Shown here piece by piece: positions 12,782 to 19,109 of a stretch of 19,109 nucleotides of DNA (the stretch's first letter is position 1; every line of letters starts with the position of its first letter). Origin of the DNA: Gemmatimonas sp. (GTDB taxonomy: Bacteria > Gemmatimonadota > Gemmatimonadetes > Gemmatimonadales > Gemmatimonadaceae); NCBI RefSeq assembly GCF_031426495.1, contig NZ_JANPLK010000024.1:1-19109 (forward strand). The letters are read 5' to 3'. The position numbers were made by a program, and so were the translations under genes. Below the pieces are notes generated by a model. It worked only from the letters and a program-made list of their open reading frames with translations. It was not told the DNA's origin and did not search any database.

Positions 12782-14926
12782 ATGACCATAACTGCATCCA
12801 ATTCAACGACTTCCAAGATCGGCGCCGAATTTCGGCGTGCGACGCGTGCCGCGAGTGTGATGGCATGCGCTTTGGGGGTGTTGCAGGGATGCAGCGGCGC
12901 TGACGCAGTCGCTCCGCTGTCTGTAGCAAAGCCGCCCGTCGCGCCGCCGATTTCCGGGACGAACGCCGTGCCGGCGATCCCTCGTTTGGCGCAGTTCTCA
13001 CCCGATACGCTGGTGTCCGGTGCCTCGGTGGTCATCACCGGCGAGAACCTCGCCCACGCCATCGACTCCATCAGCCTGACCGTCGGCGGCGTGGTGCTGC
13101 AGGTCCGTAGCGCGTCGGACACCCGCATCGATGCCTTCGTGCCCGCTGGCGCGCTGCCCTGCGCCGCCACTGCCACGCAGCCTGTCACCCTCACCGTTGC
13201 CGGTACCGTGCTTACGGCCACCGTGCCGGTGCGCGCCGCCAACCGCCTGGTGCTCAAGGCCGGCGAGTCGGCCAATCTGCTCTCGGCCGATGACGTGCGC
13301 TGCACAGAACTCGTGGCCCCGACCACCGGCACCGCCCGCTACATGCTGGCCGTGGTGAACACTAGCAGCGTGGCCTCGGCCAGCAGCGCCTTCGAACTGC
13401 GCGGCACGGGCACTGGCGCGATGGCCGGCCAGATGTCGGCCATGAAGAACCCGCAGGCGTTCGGCAGCATGGTGTCGGCGTCGTCGCCGAACAGCTTGAT
13501 CAACGCCTCGCTGCTGCCGGGCCTGCGCACCGAATCGCTGGTGGCGCAGCAGGCATTGGCGGCCGAGTCGCGGCACGATGATCAGCTCGACGCGCAGCGC
13601 ACGATCGCTGCCCGCTCCGGCTCGGCCACCACGCAGTGGGTCGCGGCACGGGCCGAGAAGATGAATCGCCTCGGCGTCGCGATGGCCTCGAGTGCCGCCG
13701 CGCTGAACGTGGGCGACGTGATCACGATGAAGGCGATCTACAACAGCTGCAGCGCTGGTCGCGATGTGCAGGCCCGCGTGGTGTACGCCGGCTTGCGCGC
13801 CGTGGTGCTGGAAGACGTGGCCGCCCCGCGCGCCCGCACGATGGACGCCGACTATCGCGCCATCGGTGACGAGTTCGACCGCGTGCAGTATCCGCTGCTG
13901 CGCGACAACATCGGCGACCCGTTGGCGATGAACGGGGCCATGAACGGCGACGGCCGCGTGACGATGCTGTTCACGCGCTTCGTGAACGATTCCGTGGCCG
14001 GTACGGCGGGCTATGTGAGCGCGTGCAACTTCTATCCGAAGAGCACCTTCGCCGCGAGCAACGAGAACGAAGTGTTCTACGCGCGGGTGGCCACGGCCAC
14101 CGAAACGCCGGCCGACTGGCGTCGTGCCATGCGCAGCACGGTGATCCACGAAGGGAAGCACCTGGCCAGCTTCGCCGAGCGGTTGGCGAGCAACCTGCCG
14201 TTCGAAGAGTCGTGGCTGGAAGAGAGCACGGCGCGCATCGCCGAAGAGCTGTACTCGCGCACCTTCACGAGCGGCGGAAGCTGGAAGGGCAACACCGGCT
14301 TCGCCACCACGGTGCGGTGCGAGGTGTACCAGTGCGACGACCGTCCGCTGATGATGTGGAAGCACTTCTCGATGCTGCACCAGTACCTGCGCGGCGTGGA
14401 CACCCTGTCGCCGTTGGGCGCGTCGACGAACAACGACGTGACCTTCTACGCCAGCGGCTGGTCGCTGGTGCGTTGGGCGGCCGACCAGTACGCCACCAGC
14501 GAAGGCGCGTGGCTCAAGGCGCTGGTGAAGGGCGGGGCCCAAACCGGCCTGGCCAACCTCGCGCAGCGCACCGGCCGCCCGGCGGGCGAACTGCTGGCCG
14601 ATTGGGCGCTAGCCAACGCGGTGGACGACGTGGCCGGCTTCACCCCGGCGCGCAAGCAGCTGAGCTTCCCGAGCTGGAACGTGGCCGATGTGTGGAGCGG
14701 CCTGGCGGGTACGTACCCGGGCGCGTTCTCGGCCGCTCCTTTACGGGCGCGGGCGATGAGCTTTGGGTCGTTCACGCTGCCCGTGCAGCAGCTGCGGGCG
14801 TTCAGCAGCAGCTACTTCAGCTTTGACGGCGCGCAGGCGGGGGGGCAGTTGATCGAACTGCGGGGGGAGGGTGGGACGACGCCGGCGCCGGCGGGATTGC
14901 GGGTGGCGGTGGTGCGGGTGGAGTAG
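12782..14926 (+). CDS. Secreted lipoprotein with M30-like zinc metallopeptidase domain
   Basis: A 714-residue protein. The signal sequence ends in a lipobox VLQGC with Cys37 as the lipidation site. A proline-rich linker and an IPT/TIG-like beta domain follow at about 65-145 (FSPDTLVSGASVVITGENL). A peptidase domain covers about 370-560: NGDGRVTMLFT, NENEVFYA, then HEGKH at 456-460 and WLEEST, where Glu481 fits the third zinc ligand. This order resembles M30 (hyicolysin) peptidases. The C-terminal 150 residues are probably beta-rich. The ATG at 12782 gives a normal signal peptide; an ATG 36 bases upstream is in frame. Genes of this kind act at the cell surface; substrate unknown. Confidence 0.8.
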   Translation: MTITASNSTTSKIGAEFRRATRAASVMACALGVLQGCSGADAVAPLSVAKPPVAPPISGTNAVPAIPRLAQFSPDTLVSGASVVITGENLAHAIDSISLTVGGVVLQVRSASDTRIDAFVPAGALPCAATATQPVTLTVAGTVLTATVPVRAANRLVLKAGESANLLSADDVRCTELVAPTTGTARYMLAVVNTSSVASASSAFELRGTGTGAMAGQMSAMKNPQAFGSMVSASSPNSLINASLLPGLRTESLVAQQALAAESRHDDQLDAQRTIAARSGSATTQWVAARAEKMNRLGVAMASSAAALNVGDVITMKAIYNSCSAGRDVQARVVYAGLRAVVLEDVAAPRARTMDADYRAIGDEFDRVQYPLLRDNIGDPLAMNGAMNGDGRVTMLFTRFVNDSVAGTAGYVSACNFYPKSTFAASNENEVFYARVATATETPADWRRAMRSTVIHEGKHLASFAERLASNLPFEESWLEESTARIAEELYSRTFTSGGSWKGNTGFATTVRCEVYQCDDRPLMMWKHFSMLHQYLRGVDTLSPLGASTNNDVTFYASGWSLVRWAADQYATSEGAWLKALVKGGAQTGLANLAQRTGRPAGELLADWALANAVDDVAGFTPARKQLSFPSWNVADVWSGLAGTYPGAFSAAPLRARAMSFGSFTLPVQQLRAFSSSYFSFDGAQAGGQLIELRGEGGTTPAPAGLRVAVVRVE

Positions 14927-15074
14927 GGGGAACCATTCGAGGTGGGAGACGGTCGGCATCTTGGCATTCGAGAATGCTACGAAAGACGGCGTTTACGGTC
15001 GTGAGACGGTGGAGTGTGATGACGGGCTCGGAAGAAATTCGTTCTGTGCAAACATTCCGTCTGCTTGGTCATCG

Positions 15075-15509
15075 ATGCACGCAAAGCTTGCGCGGACAGT
15101 ACTGACGCTGCTCATTGCCGTCAGCATTACAAATGCCCGTCCGATCCTTGGACAAGCTACGCCGAAACAGTGGAGCTTCGCGGACGGTGGCAATGGGCAT
15201 TGGTACCAGATCTTTTCTGCGGTGCCGGGCGGGCAAGAGGCGAATCTGCAGTTCACGGGAATGACGTGGAACGGTCAGAGCGGCCATCTGGCGTCCCTAA
15301 CGAGCCGCGCGAAGAATGACTTCGTTGCCTCGTCTCTTGCTATACCCTTGCTCCTTCTGCCTCTTTACGGCTTCTGGATTGGCGCAGTTCAAGACCGCGA
15401 TGTTTCCATCCTCGACCGCCTACTGCATGATGCACATCGCCTCACCCACACCGCCGGCTCCCTCCGCCGTCTCTCCAGTGCGGACACGACTCCAGAACCG
15501 GTGGATTAA
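15075..15509 (+). pseudogene. Truncated exported C-type-lectin-like protein
   Basis: A 144-residue reading frame. It begins with a signal peptide (LARTVLTLLIAVSI, then ILGQA) and the first half of a C-type-lectin-like domain: GGNGHWYQIF, then GQSGHLASLTSRAKNDFV and GFWIGAVQD. The usual second half (the GEP and Trp-Asn motifs) is absent and the remainder after about residue 105 (LLHDAHRLTHTAGSL) has no recognisable similarity. The hydrophobic run LAIPLLLLPLY inside the domain is also unusual and may mark a join. The IS21-like repeats begin 39 bases after the stop, so truncation by an insertion is likely. Domain call is moderate; pseudogene status is inferred. Confidence 0.5.
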
Positions 15510-15547
15510 CTGATCCCGTGGCGTCCGCTAACTCGGCGATCGGCATA

Positions 15548-15638
15548 GACCGAAACGGCTGATCAACTTGGTCCGAAACGCGTAATCGCCTAGGTCCGAA
15601 ATGCGTGGTCGACATCGCCGAAATACGCACATCACGGC
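15548..15638. repeat. Four 23-bp tandem repeats, probable IS21-type element end
   Basis: The core CCGAAA recurs with its units starting at 15548, 15571, 15594 and 15617, exactly 23 bases apart, followed by CG-rich variable halves. On the minus strand the units read GCGTTTCGGAC or similar. Clustered terminal repeats of about this size are typical of IS21-family ends. No istA or istB reading frame is visible, so only an end would remain, with the element body originally on the left. Confidence 0.55.
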
Positions 15639-15928
15639 ACGAGGGATGCGCCCCCTGCCCGAATAGATCCTGACTGCACAATTCTCTTCGGTGAATCAAC
15701 GAAATCTCATTCCGGCGATGACAACTGAGCATCGGCGATCAATCGGACTTCTCGGCGTAGCAATTTCAGCGCTATCTTTGATCAGTTGAAGGTGCGCACT
15801 GGTTTTGTCGCTTTGTAGCTATTGAGCCTGCGCGTCCGGTAAATGGTGGCGCGGTGTTGACCACTACAATTCTCGCGTGACGATCGACAGGCCGATGCCT
15901 CCTTAACTCTTGTTTCGGCGGTGTCCTC
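15639..15928. other. Intergenic stretch without recognised genes
   Basis: No convincing reading frame, RNA gene or terminator was seen. TTGACC occurs at about 15857 but no good -10 box stands 16-18 bases further. The region is less GC-rich than the first half of the window and leads into the acyltransferase gene. Confidence 0.5.
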
Positions 15929-17095
15929 ATGCCGCATTCGCGCCTTCGTGTCTTCACCCCACCCTCGACAACTAGTCCGCTGACGAGCCCTCCATCAGTG
16001 CATGCGCCGCCGCGCACAAGTGCCCAGACCACCCCCAAACTATTGGGGCTGGAGATTGTCCGCTTTCTTTCGGCGCTGGCCGTACTGGTCTGGCACTATC
16101 AGCACTTTTTCTATGTTGCCGATGCGCCGTTAAGCTTTGATCGCCCGAGCCAGCCGTTCTTTACGACACTGCGGCTGTTCTACGAATTCGGTAATTATGG
16201 AGTCCAGCTCTTTTGGTGCATCAGTGGCTTCATATTCTTTTGGAAATATCGGGAGATAATCGCCAGTCGAGCTATCGGCCCTATGAAATTCTTCGCATTG
16301 CGTTTTTCCAGGCTGTACCCTCTTCATCTCGCTACGCTACTAGCGACAGGAGCACTGCAGTCGCTCTATCTAAGCACCCATCAGCGGCCGTTTGTCTATC
16401 AGTTCAATGACCTTCGTCATTTTATACTTCAGCTTGGACTAGCCGGAAGCTGGGGGCTGGAGCGCGGCTATAGTTTCAATGGGCCCAGCTGGTCTGTTTC
16501 GGTGGAAGTGCTGGTCTACTTCGTGTTCTTCGTGACGCTTCGCCATGTGAGTCGGTCGTCGCTGGTGAATTTGGCGATGGTAAGTGCATGCCTGCTGCTT
16601 CAACAGTATAGGGACTACCCACTGGTGGAGTCGCTCGCCTTCTTCTACGCGGGCGGGCTCTCAGCCATCGCGTACCGGCACTACCAAGCCAAGGGGCGCC
16701 AGCGGCGGGCTTTGACTGCAACGGTTCTGGCGGTGTTCGTACTACCCGCGGCCACCTCAATGGCAGGAGTGTTGAAATCCGAGGCGATGTTACGCCACTT
16801 TCTAGTACTCTACGTTCCACTTCTACTTTTTCTCTGCGCTACAGAGTTCACATTGCCGCCTCGACTCCAGAAGGGAATTGAAGTAGCTGGCAACATGACT
16901 TACTCCAGTTATCTGATCCACTTTCCGCTGCAGCTACTTATTGTCTACGGCTTCGGAGTGCTTGATCGCTCGGTCCCCGTCCACAGCTCAATCTTCTTTT
17001 TGGCGTTTTTTTCGGCCACGTTCAGTTTGTCATACGTGGTCTATCGTTACTTCGAAGTTCCGGCGCAGAGACTGGTACGGCGCATCATCGCCTGA
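15929..17095 (+). CDS. Acyltransferase 3 (OafA/YrhL-type) membrane protein
   Basis: A 388-residue inner-membrane protein with about ten helices that would move acyl groups onto a cell-surface sugar such as O-antigen or exopolysaccharide. Family marks are Arg45 and His56 in the first helix (RFLSALAVLVWHYQH), FALRFSRLYPLH with the RxxRLYP motif, GPSWSVSVEVLVYF, and the terminal YRYFEVPAQR. The first 37 residues are a proline- and threonine-rich tail without an alternative ATG. Codon use is visibly less GC-biased than in the chromosomal genes to the left, and the gene is bordered by IS remnants on both sides, which suggests horizontal acquisition. The acceptor and acyl group cannot be inferred. 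Confidence 0.9.
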   Translation: MPHSRLRVFTPPSTTSPLTSPPSVHAPPRTSAQTTPKLLGLEIVRFLSALAVLVWHYQHFFYVADAPLSFDRPSQPFFTTLRLFYEFGNYGVQLFWCISGFIFFWKYREIIASRAIGPMKFFALRFSRLYPLHLATLLATGALQSLYLSTHQRPFVYQFNDLRHFILQLGLAGSWGLERGYSFNGPSWSVSVEVLVYFVFFVTLRHVSRSSLVNLAMVSACLLLQQYRDYPLVESLAFFYAGGLSAIAYRHYQAKGRQRRALTATVLAVFVLPAATSMAGVLKSEAMLRHFLVLYVPLLLFLCATEFTLPPRLQKGIEVAGNMTYSSYLIHFPLQLLIVYGFGVLDRSVPVHSSIFFLAFFSATFSLSYVVYRYFEVPAQRLVRRIIA

Positions 17096-17112
17096 CGCGG
17101 CGGATCGCAGAG

Positions 17113-17220
17113 TGAACCGCCCCGGGTTTTCAGGAGACTGGTTTAGTTGAGAACACCCACCACGGAGTGGGTATTCTGTGCCTCGCAATAGTGCGCCTCA
17201 AACTCCGCCGACGGCGGAAC
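17113..17220 (-). mobile_element. IS-A (older IS3-family element): terminal fragment
   Basis: Begins with TGAACCGCCCCGGG, the terminal inverted repeat common in one group of IS3 elements, 17 bases after the acyltransferase stop. It contains the C-terminus of a minus-strand transposase at 17143-17220 (PPSAEFEAHYCEAQN, then stop), which joins in frame to the piece at 18757-18941 if the newer element between them is removed. Confidence 0.75.
17143..17220 (-). pseudogene. IS-A transposase, C-terminal end
   Basis: Reads VPPSAEFEAHYCEAQN and stops at TAA. This is the normal end of IS3-family OrfB proteins (PP..FE..YY). It repeats the VPPS that ends the other piece at 18757, which fixes the insertion point of IS-B within the gene. 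Confidence 0.75.
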
Positions 17221-17255
17221 CTGTCAATGAGTTTGAGACACAGGGTGGGTGGGGT

Positions 17256-18266
17256 TTACTGAGCGACGTCGTCTGACGGTCGCGGTGTGGGGGGATTGAT
17301 CCACGCGGCGGTCGGTAGCGCGCGTGGGGTGGGCAGACCATGGACAAAGCGTTCCGGACGCGCGGCGTAGGCGGCGGTGAGGACGTTAGCGCGCGCGGTG
17401 TTGCGCGCCTCGGCGAGCGCGTGATGCACGTCGTACGGCGTGTGCAGTCCGAGCCCGCTGTGGTGATGCTCGGTGTTGTACCAGCGAAAGAAATCGACGC
17501 AGTGCGCGCGCGCGTCTTCGAGCGAGCCAAAGCGCGTGGGGAAATCCCGGCGATACTTGAGTGTCTTGCACTGCGCTTCCGAGTACGGATTGTCGTTCGA
17601 GACGGAGGGGCGCGAATGCGACTTGGTCACGCCGAGATCGGCGAGCAGGTGCGCGACCGGCTGCGAGACCATCGACGATCCGCGATCCGCATGCAGGGTG
17701 AGTTGATTGGGCCCGATGCCTTCGCGCGCACAACAGGCGGCGATGAGTCGCTCCGCGAGGAGTGCCGATTCGCGCGGCGCGACCATCCAGCCCACGACGT
17801 TGCGACTGAACACGTCGAGGATCACGTACTGGTGATACCACGACCAGGTCGCCGGTCCTTTGAGTTTGGTGATATCCCAACTCCACAACTGATTCGGCGC
17901 GGTCGCGAGCAACTCGGGCGCGGTGTACACCGGGTGTCGCTGTTGCGCGCGCCGCTCTCGAATCTCGTCGTGCGCGGCTAAGAGCCGGTACATGGTGCGC
18001 TCGGCGCAGTGATACACGCCTTCATCCAGCAGCGTCGCATACACCTGGGCCGGCGCTAGGTCGACGAAGCGGTCCTCGTGCAGCACGTCGAGGATCCGTT
18101 GTTGTTCGACGGGCGCCAGCGCACGTGGTGGCGAGCGGCGGGGCACGGCGCACGTGGGCCGCTCGGCGCGTCGCCGCGCCCGATAGTACGTCGCCGGCGC
18201 GACCCCAAGGCTCGCACAGAGCCCGCGCAGGGACGTTGCCGCCCCATGCGTCGTGACCGTACTCAC
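17256..18266 (-). CDS. IS3-family transposase OrfB (IS-B)
   Basis: A 336-residue DDE transposase. An HTH_21-like region lies at about 45-110, and the rve integrase core follows with Asp131 (WSWDITKLKG), Asp194 (LHADRGSSM) and Glu230 (NDNPYSEAQ), spaced 35 residues as in the DD35E pattern. C-terminal YNTEHHHSGLGLHTP is typical. The reading frame is open further upstream, but that part is in the OrfA region in another frame; the start is taken as the GTG that overlaps the OrfA stop (GTGA). This suggests translational coupling in place of the usual -1 frameshift fusion. Confidence 0.92.
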   Translation of the reverse strand: MSTVTTHGAATSLRGLCASLGVAPATYYRARRRAERPTCAVPRRSPPRALAPVEQQRILDVLHEDRFVDLAPAQVYATLLDEGVYHCAERTMYRLLAAHDEIRERRAQQRHPVYTAPELLATAPNQLWSWDITKLKGPATWSWYHQYVILDVFSRNVVGWMVAPRESALLAERLIAACCAREGIGPNQLTLHADRGSSMVSQPVAHLLADLGVTKSHSRPSVSNDNPYSEAQCKTLKYRRDFPTRFGSLEDARAHCVDFFRWYNTEHHHSGLGLHTPYDVHHALAEARNTARANVLTAAYAARPERFVHGLPTPRALPTAAWINPPTPRPSDDVAQ

Positions 18267-18685
18267 GAGCGCGTCTCGGTGGACTCGTCGTGCGGTGGCA
18301 GTGTCAGGCCCAAGAGCTGCGAGAACGTTTTGTGGGCGTCGATGATGAGCTCCGCACGCTCCGCGCGCGCGGTCGCCTTCGCCAACGCGCACTCCAGCTC
18401 GACGATCTGCGTTCGCGAGGGATCGACGGTCGACGGCGCGGGCCCGCGACGCTTGGTCGGGCCCTGCAAGTCGCCGCGTCGCTGCACCGCGCGCCACATG
18501 GCAAGATGCGACGAGTATAGGCCTTCCCGACGCAGGAGCGCACCGAGCTCGCCCGGCTTCGTGCACGCGTCAGCGGCGGCGAGGATCTGCAGTTTGTAGG
18601 TCGCGGTGAACTGGCGACGGGTCCGGGTCGGCGACACCCGGGTATCATGGAGAAGCAACGGAGAAACGGAAAGAGCGGACGACAT
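18263..18685 (-). CDS. IS3-family transposase OrfA (IS-B)
   Basis: A 140-residue protein with an HTH_Tnp_1 domain (RRQFTATYKLQILAAADAC, KPGELGALLRREGLYSSHL, then WR) and a coiled-coil, charged second half (ELECALAKATARAERAELII) for multimerisation. ATG at 18685 is preceded by GAGG seven bases upstream; a GTG at 18703 is possible. Overlaps OrfB by four bases. Confidence 0.9.
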   Translation of the reverse strand: MSSALSVSPLLLHDTRVSPTRTRRQFTATYKLQILAAADACTKPGELGALLRREGLYSSHLAMWRAVQRRGDLQGPTKRRGPAPSTVDPSRTQIVELECALAKATARAERAELIIDAHKTFSQLLGLTLPPHDESTETRS

Positions 18686-18756
18686 GGGAACAGCCTCGAT
18701 CACCCTCGTACACTAAACTCGGGATGGATCGGTGTCTCACTCATATTGGCAGAGAG

Positions 18757-18941
18757 GGCGGAACATAGCCCAGCGGTTCCAGCAACCGCTCTTGATTGAA
18801 CCAAGCGAACCATTCCAGGGTCGCCATCTCGACGTCCCCGAACCCCCGCCACGGTCCGTCCCGATGGATCACCTCGGTCTTGAACTATCCGATGACCGTT
18901 TCGGCGAGCGCGTTATCGGAGGCATCGTCAACGCTGCCTCC
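18757..18941 (-). pseudogene. IS-A transposase, central fragment with nonsense codon
   Basis: Reads SVDDASDNALAETVIG, stop, FKTEVIHRDGPWRGF, then EWFAWFNQERLLEPLGYVPP, an unmistakable IS3-family OrfB C-terminal region. A TAG at 18887-18885 replaces the usual Leu codon. Its right side stops abruptly at about 18942 and abuts the end of an IS30 element; its left side is cut by IS-B. Confidence 0.85.
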
Positions 18942-18983
18942 GGAAGGCGGCCGGTGTACCGCCTGGAGACGTATTGGGCGGAT

Positions 18984-19109
18984 TCAATCGGTCGTCGCAA
19001 CACCGGGTTGTGCGACAGATTTTAGATGGTCGTTCAGCGCCTCTGCCGGCGTCTTCCATCCTAACGTTTTGCGCGGCCTATTGTTGAAAGCCAGTGCGAC
19101 GGCTTGCAG
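18984..19109 (-). CDS. IS30-family transposase, C-terminal end (partial)
   Basis: The last 41 codons of a minus-strand gene that begins beyond the window: AVALAFNNRPRKTLGWKTP, then AEALNDHLKS and stop. NNRPRKTLGW.TP is the hallmark C-terminus of IS30-type transposases. It cannot be told whether the rest is intact. About 40 bases separate it from the IS-A remnant. Confidence 0.87.
   Translation of the reverse strand: MQAVALAFNNRPRKTLGWKTPAEALNDHLKSVAQPGVATTD

Larger units (their letters stand above)
17221..18752 (-). mobile_element. IS-B: complete IS3-family element inside IS-A
   Basis: Two-gene IS3-family element read on the minus strand. Its ends are imperfect inverted repeats: CTGTCAATGAGTTTGAGACAC at the left and, reversed, CTGCCAATATGAGTGAGAC at the right (17 of 23 positions agree). 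The flanks carry the same eight bases GGCGGAAC at 17213-17220 and 18757-18764, with four extra bases (AGAG) between the right end and its flank. IS3 elements usually duplicate 3-5 bases, so eight is unusual. It splits the IS-A transposase gene. Both reading frames look intact, so it may be active. Confidence 0.85.

Noticed and set aside
12998..14542. Minus-strand 514-codon open frame antisense to the lipoprotein gene
   Set aside because: His/Arg/Gly-rich with no domain pattern; the plus-strand frame has a lipobox and a zinc-peptidase motif.
17155..17172. Terminator hairpin ACCCAC-N6-GTGGGT after the acyltransferase
   Set aside because: It lies within the IS-A transposase coding end and has no U tract.
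17197..17237. Inverted repeat CTCAAACTC / GAGTTTGAG as an operator
   Set aside because: One arm is IS-A coding sequence and the other is the IS-B end; the pairing is best explained as chance or as a target preference.
18732..19025. Plus-strand 97-codon open frame
   Set aside because: Antisense to clear IS3 and IS30 transposase sequence.

Overview
The window is a high-GC bacterial chromosome segment. Its GC bias, frequent GTG and TTG starts and gene families would suit a Gemmatimonadota-like or similar soil/freshwater bacterium. That is inference only: there is no rRNA or other phylogenetic marker here.

Layout. (1) 45-1553: an exported M24 Xaa-Pro aminopeptidase. (2) 1565-4157: an unusual array of four complete copies and one half copy of a roughly 170-bp imperfect palindrome. 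Coding pieces fit tightly between the copies: a MazEF-type toxin-antitoxin pair, then the two halves of a split membrane endonuclease/exonuclease/phosphatase (EEP) gene. (3) 4225-9068: mostly ordinary chromosomal genes, namely a YggT-family membrane protein, a second MazF-type toxin with its antitoxin, a VanZ-like membrane protein, an acyl-CoA dehydrogenase and, divergently, an intact paralogue of the split EEP protein. (4) 9074-12742: an accessory stress/defence block with an AAA+ ATPase carrying a DUF234-like C-terminus, a DUF1778-like/GNAT toxin-antitoxin pair, and a PrlF/YhaV pair flanked by short direct repeats. Several of these have an inverted-repeat operator upstream. (5) 12782-14926: a large secreted lipoprotein with an M30-like zinc peptidase domain. 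(6) 15075-19109: a mobile-element graveyard with a truncated C-type-lectin-like gene, four exact-period 23-bp repeats resembling an IS21-type end, an acyltransferase-3 gene, one IS3-family element inserted into an older IS3-family element, and the 3' end of an IS30 transposase.

How the parts relate. There are four separate type II toxin-antitoxin pairs in 11 kb, which marks the window as accessory-rich. The ATPase and the GNAT toxin-antitoxin pair have operators with the same layout and nearly the same spacer, so they may answer to one regulator. The palindromic array is the strongest candidate for something undescribed. Its units abut or overlap the ends of the genes between them, supply an in-frame start codon to one EEP piece and stop codons to both, and one unit occupies the middle of the split EEP gene in place of a nearly equal length of coding sequence. 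The array looks like an integron cassette array, but the core motifs are in the wrong order for attC sites.
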